Source: Campylobacteraceae bacterium (GTDB lineage Bacteria; Campylobacterota; Campylobacteria; Campylobacterales; Sulfurovaceae). From it: a stretch of 10,744 nucleotides of DNA. Below the pieces are notes generated by a model that worked only from the letters and a program-made list of their open reading frames with translations, searched no databases and was not told where the DNA came from. This document shows, piece by piece, positions 1 through 10,744 of the stretch. The stretch is taken from the NCBI GenBank assembly GCA_026995985.1, contig JALWNF010000216.1:1-10744 (forward strand), in the 5' to 3' direction. Position 1 is the first letter of the stretch; every line of letters starts with the position of its first letter. The position numbers and the translations under genes were made by a program.

Positions 1-5706
<5,706 letters not shown>

Positions 5707-5725
5707 TTATATGTTAATTAATAAA

Positions 5726-5739
5726 TGTATAGATATACA
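5726..5739. repeat. Short palindrome TGTATA-GA-TATACA upstream of rpoB
   Basis: A perfect 6-bp inverted repeat with a two-base centre, about 32-45 bases before the rpoB ATG. The two-base centre is too short for a good RNA loop, so a DNA-level site or chance in AT-rich sequence are both possible. It lies just downstream (in transcription) of the T-run of the neighbouring hairpin. Function unknown. Confidence 0.35.
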
Positions 5740-5762
5740 AAAAAACTATTGCACAATAGCTT
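5739..5762 (-). terminator. T-tailed hairpin before rpoB, possible attenuator
   Basis: On the minus strand AAGCTATT, loop GTGC, AATAGTTT forms an 8-bp stem with one G-U pair, running into seven consecutive T (5745-5739). The layout is that of an intrinsic terminator, but the stem is AT-rich and weak. It lies about 45-68 bases upstream of the rpoB start inside a cluster that must continue into rpoBC, so partial attenuation is more plausible than full termination. Confidence 0.4.
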
Positions 5763-5803
5763 ATCGCTATATCTTAATAAAATATAATCTGTCTTTGTTG
5801 ATT

Positions 5804-5876
5804 TTGTACTGTTACTAATGCAGTACAAGAGTTATAACCTGAGCACTGTTTTATCTACTGTTACTAATTCAGTAGA
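5804..5876 (-). repeat. Tandem pair of near-identical hairpins in the rplL-rpoB spacer
   Basis: On the plus strand the first unit is TGTACTG-TTACTAATG-CAGTACA (5805-5827) and the second TCTACTG-TTACTAATT-CAGTAGA (5854-5876). Each is a perfect 7-bp stem around a 9-base loop, and the units start 49 bases apart. They differ at one stem pair, where G-C becomes C-G so pairing is kept, and at one loop base. On the transcript the loops read AATTAGTAA, then CATTAGTAA. The pattern suggests a conserved RNA structure or paired dyad protein-binding sites. I do not recognise a named family. Confidence 0.6.
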
Positions 5877-5895
5877 AGAAAGGGTTGAAACATTG

Positions 5896-5926
5896 AAAAT
5901 TTCAGATGAGAAAAACTCATCTGAAA
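5896..5926 (-). terminator. Hairpin downstream of rplL, weak terminator or attenuator
   Basis: On the transcript TTTCAGATGAG, loop TTTTT, CTCATCTGAAA makes a perfect 11-bp stem beginning 20 bases after the rplL stop. It is followed by ATTTTC, a poor U-tract. The position matches the place where E. coli reduces transcription between rplL and rpoB, so partial termination or an RNase cut site protecting the rplJL message is a fair inference. The plus-strand side has no T-run. Confidence 0.5.
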
Positions 5927-5945
5927 AATATAAACTAAAAGCGAC

Positions 5946-6317
5946 CTATTTAAGCTCACAAGAAGCACCAGCCTCTTCTATCTGTTTTTTAATCTCTTCT
6001 GCTTCCTCTTTAGAGACACCCTCTTTAAGAGTAGTTGGTACCTCTTCAACAGCAGCTTTTGCCTCTTTAAGTCCAAGACCAGTAATAGCTCTTACAACTT
6101 TGATAGCATTAATTTTCTTAGCACCTGCATCTGTAAGAACAACATCAAATTCTGTTTTCTCTTCAACTGGTGCTCCACCTGTGTCTCCACTTGCTGCAAC
6201 TACAGTAGCTTGTGCAGATACACCAAACTTCTCTTCAAACTCTTTTACAAGCTCAGAAAGCTCCAATACTGATAAATTTGAGATAAACTCTAATACATCT
6301 TCTTTAGTTGTTGCCAT
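5946..6317 (-). CDS. rplL: Ribosomal protein L7/L12 (bL12)
   Basis: Stalk protein of the 50S subunit; dimers bind the C-terminal helix of L10 and recruit GTPase factors such as EF-Tu and EF-G. It has 123 residues, close to the usual 120-125. The N-terminal dimerisation domain is about residues 1-33, followed by an Ala/Gly-rich hinge at about 34-52. The C-terminal factor-binding domain contains [20 protein letters not shown] at 68-87. A cysteine at 120 sits in the C-terminal tail ASCELK. Its ATG has a good site, AAGGA about eight bases upstream. It follows rplJ by 68 bases and is the last gene before the long structured rpoB spacer. It is normally made in several copies per ribosome, which fits a control element after it. 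Confidence 0.98.
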   Translation of the reverse strand: MATTKEDVLEFISNLSVLELSELVKEFEEKFGVSAQATVVAASGDTGGAPVEEKTEFDVVLTDAGAKKINAIKVVRAITGLGLKEAKAAVEEVPTTLKEGVSKEEAEEIKKQIEEAGASCELK

Positions 6318-6360
6318 AGTTAATTCCTTTTATAATTCTATAATTTTAATATTTAAATCG

Positions 6361-6375
6361 TTCGATAAAATCGAA
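6361..6375 (-). repeat. Small hairpin between rplJ and rplL
   Basis: TTCGAT-3 bases-ATCGAA is a perfect 6-bp stem located 10 bases after the rplJ stop. The transcript downstream is AT-rich without a clear T-run, so it is not a convincing terminator. It could help stabilise or process the message so that rplL is translated in excess of rplJ; this role is inference. Confidence 0.35.
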
Positions 6376-6385
6376 TCTACAAAAC

Positions 6386-6871
6386 CTACGCCTCTTCTTC
6401 TTTTTTAGTTGCCAATGCTTGAAGACCAATTGTAAATGAACGAATTGGACCATTCCAAACATTGAGTAGCATACCAAGAAGTTCTTCTCTACTAGGTAAC
6501 TTAGCCATTGCTTCAATAGTTGCAATATCTGCAACTTTTGACTCAATTACACCAGTTTTTATAGAGAAGTTACCTTTGTTAGCAATAGCAGATTTGTCAG
6601 CTACTTTACAAGTAGCAATCTGGTCTTCACCCCAGATAAAGATGTTGTTGTTAAGAAGTTCTAACTCATCGCAATTTGCATTTTTAAGTGCAATTTTAGC
6701 AAGAGTATTTTTTACAACTCTAACATTGACATCATTCTCTCTAGCTAATGCTCTAACACCCTCTAATGCTTCAACAGTCATGCCTTTGTAATCACAAACA
6801 ATTATAGCACCCTGATTGGCAAAAGAGGTTGATAGTTCAGCAACAATAGCCTCTTTTTCGCTTCTAGTCAT
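6386..6871 (-). CDS. rplJ: Ribosomal protein L10 (uL10)
   Basis: Base of the ribosomal stalk; binds 23S rRNA through its N-terminal domain and L7/L12 dimers through its C-terminal helix. It has 161 residues, typical of the family. Conserved features are DYKGMTV at 27-33 and VVKNTLAKIAL at 52-62, with a charged C-terminal tail ending KKEEEA. ATG at 6871 is preceded by AAAGGAG with about five bases of spacing. The start lies only 20 bases after the end of a three-way-junction RNA structure (6892-6953) that looks like the L10 leader, so feedback by the L10-L7/L12 complex on its own message is likely. Upstream of that leader is an unusual long palindrome separating this gene from rplA. Confidence 0.98.
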   Translation of the reverse strand: MTRSEKEAIVAELSTSFANQGAIIVCDYKGMTVEALEGVRALARENDVNVRVVKNTLAKIALKNANCDELELLNNNIFIWGEDQIATCKVADKSAIANKGNFSIKTGVIESKVADIATIEAMAKLPSREELLGMLLNVWNGPIRSFTIGLQALATKKEEEA

Positions 6872-6891
6872 CTATTCTCCTTTCGACCTCT

Positions 6892-6953
6892 AATAGGGTG
6901 TCTCTCGACACGTATACTCTTTCAAGTATACTAATTAAGCTTATGCCCCTATT
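6892..6953 (-). promoter_or_regulatory. L10-type leader RNA (three-way junction)
   Basis: On the transcript an outer stem AATAGG/CCTATT (6953-6948 with 6897-6892) encloses two hairpins. The first is GTATACT-TGAAAG-AGTATAC (6931-6912), a perfect 7-bp stem. The second is GTGTC-GAGA-GACAC (6911-6898), closed by a GNRA tetraloop. The 5' junction strand is about 16 bases and the two hairpins are directly adjacent. This is the right place and general form for the autoregulatory L10 leader, where the L10-L7/L12 complex binds and represses rplJL translation. A kink-turn could not be assigned with certainty. The rplJ ribosome-binding site begins about 8 bases downstream. Confidence 0.7.
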
Positions 6954-6959
6954 ATCTTC

Positions 6960-7097
6960 AGCCTAAAATCGTTTTATGCTAAGCATAAAGGAAAAGACAA
7001 AAAGGAATTGTTGAAATGGGTAGACAAATAGGGGTCAGGCTTAAACCTGACCCCTATTTGTCTACCCATTTCTCCTTTGTGTCCTAAGCTTTAGGCT
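6960..7097. mobile_element. Possible small nonautonomous inverted-repeat element (MITE/REP-like)
   Basis: The core palindrome at 7013-7072 is flanked by further inverted similarity. GACAAAAAGGA (6996-7006) matches the reverse complement of 7073-7083 (GACACAAAGGA) with one mismatch, offset by six extra bases in the left arm. At the outside AGCCTAAA (6960-6967) is the exact reverse complement of TTTAGGCT (7090-7097). Together they outline about 138 bp filling most of the rplA-rplJ gap, the right end touching the rplA stop codon. A separate 7-bp palindrome TTTATGC-TAA-GCATAAA lies inside the left arm (6973-6989). No transposase is encoded and no clear target-site duplication was found, so the outer boundaries are tentative. 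Confidence 0.35.
7013..7072. repeat. Perfect 27-bp inverted repeat with 6-base loop between rplA and rplJ
   Basis: The left arm 7013-7039 (begins GAAATGGGTAGAC, ends GGGGTCAGG) is the exact reverse complement of 7046-7072; the loop is CTTAAA. It is more GC-rich than its surroundings and far stronger than any other hairpin here. In the transcript it is not followed by a direct T-run (AACAATTCC comes next), so it is not a standard terminator. GTAG followed by a palindrome containing GGGGTCAGG is reminiscent of REP sequences associated with TnpA_REP (RAYT) transposases; that link is from memory and unverified. It probably folds in the mRNA into a double-stranded rod suitable for RNase III cleavage. 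Confidence 0.85.
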
Positions 7098-7804
7098 TAA
7101 GCTTTCATCTCTAGAAGTTCAGTTGTATCAAGCGTAACAGCAGGACTCATAGTTAATGATAATGCTCCATTAAGAATATATCGTCCTTTTGCAGAAGCTG
7201 GTTTAACTTTATTAATTGTTTTTACAAAAGTCTCTAAATTCTCTTTAATTTTCTCTGGACCAAATGACACCTTTCCAATTCCAGCATGAATATTCCCTTT
7301 TTTATCTGTTCTAAAGTTAACTTTACCACCTTTAGCTTCAGCAACAGCCTTAGCTACGTCCATAGTAACTGTTCCTGTTTTAGGGTTTGGCATTAAACCT
7401 TTTGGTCCTAAAATTCTTGCTACTCTACCTAGTGTTCCCATCATATTAGGTGTTGCAATTACTGTATCAAAATCTATATTTCCTGCTTGAATTGCTTCAA
7501 TCAACTCATCAGAACCAACTAAATCAGCACCTGCTGCTTTTGCCTCATCTGCTTTATCATCTTTTGCAAATACTGCTACTCTAACTTTTTTACCTGTTCC
7601 ATTTGGAAGAACAACAGAACCTCTAAGCATCTGGTCTGCATGTCTTGGGTCTACATTTAAATTAAGTGCTATCTCAACTGTCTCATCAAACTTAGCTGAT
7701 TTTAACTCTGAAAGAAGTACCGTTGCCTCATCTACAGAGTATTTTTTATTTACATCTATCTTTTCTAAAAGTGCTGCTCTTTTTTTACTTACTTTTTTTG
7801 CCAT
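7097..7804 (-). CDS. rplA: Ribosomal protein L1 (uL1)
   Basis: Builds the mobile L1 stalk of the 50S subunit near the E site; in many bacteria it also represses its own L11-L1 message. The chosen start is ATG at 7804, giving [10 protein letters not shown] and 235 residues, matching the usual length of about 234. The frame is open for 11 more codons to an ATG at 7837, but only 7804 has a Shine-Dalgarno (GGAGA, about six bases away) and family-like N-terminus. Conserved segments are [13 protein letters not shown] at 61-73 and [14 protein letters not shown] at 133-146. A weak hairpin CCACA-5 bases-TGTGG (7832-7846) lies in the 57-base gap from rplK. Immediately after the stop the long inverted-repeat region begins. 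Confidence 0.97.
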   Translation of the reverse strand: MAKKVSKKRAALLEKIDVNKKYSVDEATVLLSELKSAKFDETVEIALNLNVDPRHADQMLRGSVVLPNGTGKKVRVAVFAKDDKADEAKAAGADLVGSDELIEAIQAGNIDFDTVIATPNMMGTLGRVARILGPKGLMPNPKTGTVTMDVAKAVAEAKGGKVNFRTDKKGNIHAGIGKVSFGPEKIKENLETFVKTINKVKPASAKGRYILNGALSLTMSPAVTLDTTELLEMKA

Positions 7805-7861
7805 ATATCTCTCCAACGATAATAAAATCTCCCACACTAATTGTGGTAATTAATAGTATTA

Positions 7862-8287
7862 CTATGCAGTAACCTCAACACCCATTGAGCGACAAGTACC
7901 CATAATAATTTTTGCTGCCATCTCTTTGTCATCTGTATTTAAGTCTGCAATTTTCTTCTCTACAATCTCATCAATTTGAGCTCTTGTTAGTGTTGCAACT
8001 TTATTTTTAAGAGGATTATCTGAACCACTCTTAATATTAGCTGCTTTCATAATAAGCTCAGATGCTGGTGGCTCTTTTGTCTCAAATGTAAAGCTTCTAT
8101 CTGAATAGACTGTTACTTCAACAGGTATTTTAAAGCCCATTTTATCTTTTGTTCTCTCATTAAAAGCTTTACAAAACTCCATAATATTAACACCACGCTG
8201 ACCAAGTGCTGGTCCTACTGGCGGTGATGGGTTGGCTGATCCAGCAGGAATCATCATTTTGAACTTTTCAGTTACTTTTTTTGCCAT
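7862..8287 (-). CDS. rplK: Ribosomal protein L11 (uL11)
   Basis: Component of the GTPase-associated centre; binds 23S rRNA and the stalk base, is needed for factor-dependent steps and for RelA-type stringent sensing, and is the target region of thiopeptide antibiotics. It has 141 residues, the standard length. The proline-rich N-terminal motif [12 protein letters not shown] is at 21-32 and the C-terminal RNA-binding end [10 protein letters not shown] at 130-139. ATG at 8287 follows AAGGAG by seven bases. Upstream are two consecutive terminator-like hairpins after nusG, leaving about 55 bases of AT-rich leader in which a promoter should sit; no convincing -10/-35 pair could be fixed. rplA follows after 57 bases and is surely cotranscribed. 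Confidence 0.98.
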   Translation of the reverse strand: MAKKVTEKFKMMIPAGSANPSPPVGPALGQRGVNIMEFCKAFNERTKDKMGFKIPVEVTVYSDRSFTFETKEPPASELIMKAANIKSGSDNPLKNKVATLTRAQIDEIVEKKIADLNTDDKEMAAKIIMGTCRSMGVEVTA

Positions 8288-8342
8288 TATTTTCTCCTTA
8301 GATAAAATAGTCGTTTATTTAGGAATCTCCAAAAATAAAAAC

Positions 8343-8375
8343 TTGAATCATAATAATTATATTATGATGATTCAA
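8343..8375. terminator. AT-rich bulged hairpin, possible bidirectional terminator
   Basis: TTGAAT+CATAATA pairs with TATTATG+ATTCAA around loop ATTA, giving 13 bp interrupted by a three-base bulge (ATG); an alternative register pairs TTGAATCAT with ATGATTCAA. On the minus strand it is followed by GTTTTTATTTTT, on the plus strand by ATTTTTTT. It is the second hairpin after nusG. It could be a backup terminator or part of the rplK leader, depending on where transcription of rplK starts. Confidence 0.5.
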
Positions 8376-8396
8376 ATTTTTTTAAAATATAAAAAT

Positions 8397-8430
8397 AAAA
8401 AAAAGGGAAACAGAGTCAAACTCCATTCCC
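8397..8430 (-). terminator. Rho-independent terminator after nusG
   Basis: Begins 15 bases after the nusG stop. On the transcript GGGAA pairs with TTCCC, with an inner GAGT-TTG-ACTC helix separated by a small internal loop, and the hairpin runs straight into eight T (8404-8397). This is the most canonical terminator in the window and suggests that the rpmG-secE-nusG transcript ends here, wholly or partly. Confidence 0.75.
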
Positions 8431-8444
8431 CTAATTAACTAAAT

Positions 8445-8975
8445 CTATATAATCTTTTCTACTTGAGTATAGAGAATCTCTACAGGTGTATTTCTACCAA
8501 AAATTGAAACATTAAGTTTCAATTTTCCATGGTCTAGGTCATACTCCTCTACCATTCCTGTAAAGTTAGCAAATGGGCCATCTATAATACGAACCATCTC
8601 ACCATCTTCAAAATCAACCTTAGGTCTAGGAGCTGATTTCTTCTCCATCTTATCTAAGATAACTTTAATATCAGCATCAGAAAGAGGTGTAGCTGTCTTA
8701 CCTTCTCCAATAAAACGAGATACTTTTGGTAAAGATTGAATCTTATGCCAAAGCGATGTATCTAGACTAACATGAGCAAAGACATAACCAGGATAGAGAA
8801 CACGTTCAGTAATCCTCTTCTCTCCATTTTTTACCTCAATAACCTCTTCTGTAGGAACAATAATAGACTCTATCTGGTCCTCAATTCCATTCTCTACTGC
8901 TAAAAGTTCTATACCTTTTTTTACAGCTTGTTCTGAACCCGAATAGACTTGAATTGCATACCACTGAAATGACAT
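8445..8975 (-). CDS. nusG: Transcription termination/antitermination factor NusG
   Basis: Universal elongation factor that binds the RNA polymerase clamp through its N-terminal domain and contacts Rho or ribosomal protein S10 through its KOW domain. It has 176 residues, a normal bacterial length. The NGN domain covers about 1-110 (start MSFQWYAIQVYSGSE, YPGYVF at 61-66). The KOW core is about 122-152 (DGEMVRIIDGPFANFTGMVE). The ATG lies one base after the secE stop (TAG-T-ATG), with an AGGT Shine-Dalgarno inside the secE end, so the two are translationally linked. A strong terminator follows. No insertions or missing motifs were seen. Confidence 0.98.
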   Translation of the reverse strand: MSFQWYAIQVYSGSEQAVKKGIELLAVENGIEDQIESIIVPTEEVIEVKNGEKRITERVLYPGYVFAHVSLDTSLWHKIQSLPKVSRFIGEGKTATPLSDADIKVILDKMEKKSAPRPKVDFEDGEMVRIIDGPFANFTGMVEEYDLDHGKLKLNVSIFGRNTPVEILYTQVEKII

Positions 8976-8976
8976 A

Positions 8977-9159
8977 CTAACCTACCACTGCTGATACTAT
9001 TGATGACATAATTAAATCAACAAGTGCTAAAAATATTGATATTACTGTTACAACTAGAAAAACTGCAAAAAATGCTTGTCTTACTTGTGTTTTTGTTGGA
9101 AATATAACTTTTTGAATCTCTTCTCTTACGTGTGAAAAATATGTTATTAATTTTTCCAT
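8977..9159 (-). CDS. secE: Preprotein translocase subunit SecE (single-span form)
   Basis: Small essential subunit that clamps the SecY channel in the inner membrane. It has 60 residues, the short form with one membrane span. A cytosolic amphipathic helix carries the family signature REEIQKVIFPTKTQV (12-26), where Pro21 and Thr22 correspond to the usual WPT region. One hydrophobic helix follows at about 29-56. ATG at 9159 has an AAAGG site about 11 bases upstream, a longish spacing. It lies between tRNA-Trp, 22 bases upstream, and nusG, one base downstream, the usual Campylobacterota order. Confidence 0.96.
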   Translation of the reverse strand: MEKLITYFSHVREEIQKVIFPTKTQVRQAFFAVFLVVTVISIFLALVDLIMSSIVSAVVG

Positions 9160-9181
9160 TTTTATAGTTACCTTTTAATTA

Positions 9182-9257
9182 TGGCAGGCCAAGAGGGACT
9201 CGAACCCCCGGCACCTGGTTTTGGAGACCAGTGCTCTACCAACTGAGCTATTGGCCT
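9182..9257 (-). tRNA. trnW: tRNA-Trp (anticodon CCA)
   Basis: A 76-base cloverleaf including an encoded 3' CCA. The acceptor stem is AGGCCAA/TTGGCCT with discriminator G. The D arm is GCTC-AGTTGGTA-GAGC. The anticodon arm is CTGGT-CTCCAAA-ACCAG, giving anticodon CCA for UGG. The T arm is GGGGG-TTCGAGT-CCCTC with one G-U pair. It sits between rpmG and secE on the same strand, so it is probably cut out of a shared transcript by RNase P and 3' processing. Confidence 0.98.
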
Positions 9258-9268
9258 ATAAGTAGACA

Positions 9269-9294
9269 ACTAGAAGCTAAAAATAGCAACTAGT
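9269..9294. repeat. Symmetric hairpin between rpmG and tRNA-Trp
   Basis: ACTAG-AA-GCTA-AAAA-TAGC-AA-CTAGT forms two short perfect stems separated by a symmetric two-by-two internal loop (TT opposite TT in the transcript). It lies 6 bases after the rpmG stop and 11 bases before the 5' end of the tRNA. There is no downstream T-run. A processing or mRNA 3'-end stabilising role is possible but inferred. Confidence 0.4.
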
Positions 9295-9300
9295 AACTAA

Positions 9301-9453
9301 TTAAAGCTTCATCTCTTTGTGTATTGTATGACACTTACACCACTTACAATACTTCTTTAAAGTAAGCTTTTCAGTAGTATTCTTTTTGTTCTTAGTAGTA
9401 TGATAGTTACGTCTTGTACACTTCTCACAACCTAAGTGAATATTTTCTCTCAT
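9301..9453 (-). CDS. rpmG: Ribosomal protein L33 (bL33), zinc-ribbon form
   Basis: Small 50S protein near the E site. Translation from ATG at 9453 gives 50 residues, [12 protein letters not shown] to HKEMKL, a normal length. Two CxxC knuckles, C9-C12 and C36-C39, form the zinc-binding (C+) version; an extra cysteine is at 41. The family core is recognisable in [25 protein letters not shown] lies about seven bases before the start. It follows a hairpin terminator after tuf and precedes the tRNA-Trp and secE. Confidence 0.95.
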   Translation of the reverse strand: MRENIHLGCEKCTRRNYHTTKNKKNTTEKLTLKKYCKWCKCHTIHKEMKL

Positions 9454-9465
9454 TTAGCTTCTCCT

Positions 9466-9495
9466 AAAAAATAGCAGAAGGGAACTCCCTTCTAC
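9466..9495 (-). terminator. Rho-independent terminator/attenuator between tuf and rpmG
   Basis: On the transcript GTAGAAGGG, loop AGTT, CCCTTCTGC forms a 9-bp stem with one G-U pair (9495-9474), followed by TA and six T (9471-9466). It starts nine bases after the tuf stop and ends close to the rpmG ribosome-binding site, so it could reduce readthrough from the highly expressed tuf into rpmG-secE-nusG. Confidence 0.75.
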
Positions 9496-9503
9496 AGCGT
9501 CTC

Positions 9504-10712
9504 TTACTCTATAATTTCAGAAACAACACCTGCACCAACAGTTCTACCACCTTCACGGATAGCAAACTTAGTACCCTTTTCAAGAGCAATCGGAGCAATC
9601 AATTCAACAGTAATAGTTACATTATCACCTGGCATAACCATCTCTACACCCTCTTCAAGTGTAATTGAACCAGTAACGTCTGTTGTTCTTACATAGAATT
9701 GTGGTCTATAGTTGTTAAAGAATGGTGTATGTCTACCACCCTCTTCTTTTTTAAGAATATAAACTTCAGCTTTAAACTTAGAGTGAGGAGTAATTGAACC
9801 TGGTTTACAAAGTACCATACCTCTTTCTACTGCACTCTTCTCAATACCTCTAATAAGAACACCACAGTTATCACCAGCTTGACCACAATCCATCTCTTTA
9901 CGGAACATCTCAACACCAGTTACAACAGTTGATTGGTTATCTTTAATACCAACGATTTCAACTGCATCACCAACACAAACTTGACCTCTATCAATCTTAC
10001 CAGTTACAACAGTACCACGACCTTGAATTGTAAAGATATCTTCAATTGGCATTAGGAAATCTTTATCTATCTCTCTTTGTGGCTCTGGAATATAGTTATC
10101 TACTTCATCCATAAGCTTAAGAATTTTTTCTGACCACTCACCAAGTTTTCCAGATTTTGCTTCTTCAAGTGCTTGGAATGCAGAACCAGCTACAATTGGA
10201 GTCTCATCTCCTGGGAAGTCATACTCTTCAAGAAGCTCACGAACTTCCATCTCAACAAGCTCTAACATCTCCTCTTTATCTTCTTCATCAAGTTGGTCTT
10301 CTTTATTTAAGAATACAACAATGTAAGGTACACCAACTTGTTTAGAGAGAAGAATATGTTCTCTAGTTTGAGCCATTGGTCCATCAGTAGCAGCAATAAC
10401 AAGAATAGCACCATCCATTTGAGCAGCACCAGTAATCATGTTTTTAACGTAGTCTGCGTGACCTGGACAGTCTACGTGTGCATAGTGTCTCTTATCTGTT
10501 TCATACTCAACATGAGAAGTAGCAATAGTAATCCCTCTTTCTCTCTCCTCTGGAGCATTATCAATTGCATCATAATCCATAAATTGAGATTCATTTTTAG
10601 TTGCAAGAACAGCAGTTATTGCAGCTGTTAATGTAGTCTTCCCATGGTCAACGTGACCAATAGTACCAATGTTAACATGTGGTTTTGTTCGTTCGAATTT
10701 TTCTTTAGCCAT
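9504..10712 (-). CDS. tuf: Translation elongation factor Tu
   Basis: GTPase that delivers aminoacyl-tRNA to the ribosomal A site. It has 402 residues. G motifs are all present: GHVDHGKT at 19-26, RGIT at 59-62, DCPGH at 81-85, NKED at 136-139 and GSA at 176-178. Domain 1 covers about 1-205, with beta-barrel domains 2 and 3 after it, ending [20 protein letters not shown]. It is about three residues longer than the 399-residue form I recall for relatives; the extra length falls in the acidic loop [12 protein letters not shown] after NKED. Domain 2 carries several cysteines (for example QVCVGD and [11 protein letters not shown]), also seen in sulfur-oxidising relatives from memory. ATG at 10712 follows AGGAG by about seven bases; the promoter lies beyond the window. 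A terminator follows the gene. Confidence 0.99.
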   Translation of the reverse strand: MAKEKFERTKPHVNIGTIGHVDHGKTTLTAAITAVLATKNESQFMDYDAIDNAPEERERGITIATSHVEYETDKRHYAHVDCPGHADYVKNMITGAAQMDGAILVIAATDGPMAQTREHILLSKQVGVPYIVVFLNKEDQLDEEDKEEMLELVEMEVRELLEEYDFPGDETPIVAGSAFQALEEAKSGKLGEWSEKILKLMDEVDNYIPEPQREIDKDFLMPIEDIFTIQGRGTVVTGKIDRGQVCVGDAVEIVGIKDNQSTVVTGVEMFRKEMDCGQAGDNCGVLIRGIEKSAVERGMVLCKPGSITPHSKFKAEVYILKKEEGGRHTPFFNNYRPQFYVRTTDVTGSITLEEGVEMVMPGDNVTITVELIAPIALEKGTKFAIREGGRTVGAGVVSEIIE

Positions 10713-10744
10713 CTCGGTCTCCTAAGTTAATTGTTAAAAAATTT

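Noticed and set aside
5761..5800. Possible -10 boxes (such as TATATT) for a rpoBC promoter
   Set aside because: The region is so AT-rich that TATAAT-like hexamers are expected by chance, and no matching upstream element could be fixed.
5818..6408. Plus-strand ORF of 196 codons opposite rplL
   Set aside because: It is antisense to the intact rplL gene, Ser/Thr/Ala-rich as expected for a frame shadow, and has no Shine-Dalgarno or recognisable domain.
7014..7084. Small ORFs through the palindrome on both strands (both read MGRQIGV then KPDPYLSTHF)
   Set aside because: The similar peptides follow from the symmetry of the inverted repeat. They are about 22-28 codons with poorly spaced ribosome-binding sites on at least one strand, and no known family was recognised.
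7805..7837. Upstream ATG for rplA adding 11 residues
   Set aside because: The added [11 protein letters not shown] is not seen in L1 proteins and has no suitable ribosome-binding site; GGAGA precedes the ATG at 7804.
8288..8342. Promoter for rplK
   Set aside because: One is expected from the terminators upstream, but several equally weak AT-rich candidates exist and none stands out.

Overview
The window is the tuf-rpmG-trnW-secE-nusG-rplKAJL-rpoBC transcription/translation cluster of a low-GC bacterium. Every gene lies on the minus strand, so biologically it reads from right (tuf, position 10712) to left (rpoC, running off position 1). The gene order, the protein sequences and an encoded tRNA-Trp(CCA) between rpmG and secE all point to Campylobacterota (Epsilonproteobacteria), most like the Sulfurimonas/Sulfurovum side. 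rpoB and rpoC are separate genes overlapping by one base, which argues against Helicobacter and Wolinella, where they are fused. The genus is inferred from remembered family sequences, not from a search.

Layout in the direction of transcription: tuf (EF-Tu) ends in a hairpin plus T-run terminator. Then come rpmG (L33), tRNA-Trp, secE and nusG, the last two separated by one base. After nusG there is a strong terminator and a second AT-rich hairpin, so rplK-rplA probably starts from its own promoter. Between rplA and rplJ lie about 225 bases with two notable structures: a long inverted-repeat element with a perfect 27-bp stem, and a three-way-junction RNA that looks like the L10 autoregulatory leader. 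rplJ and rplL follow, then a 250-base spacer with a post-rplL hairpin, two tandem hairpins related by a compensatory base-pair swap, and a T-tailed hairpin near rpoB. rpoB ends in TAATG, coupling it to rpoC, of which only about the first 516 codons are present.

The genes supply translation (EF-Tu, L33, L11, L1, L10, L7/L12), protein export (SecE), elongation control (NusG) and the two large RNA polymerase subunits. The proteins look intact and ordinary. The unusual content is between the genes: the 7013-7072 palindrome and its possible wider element (6960-7097), its 8-base complementarity to the L10 leader, and the tandem covarying hairpins before rpoB. No CRISPR array, integrase, transposase gene or defence system was seen. 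No gene-free stretch exceeds 300 bases.
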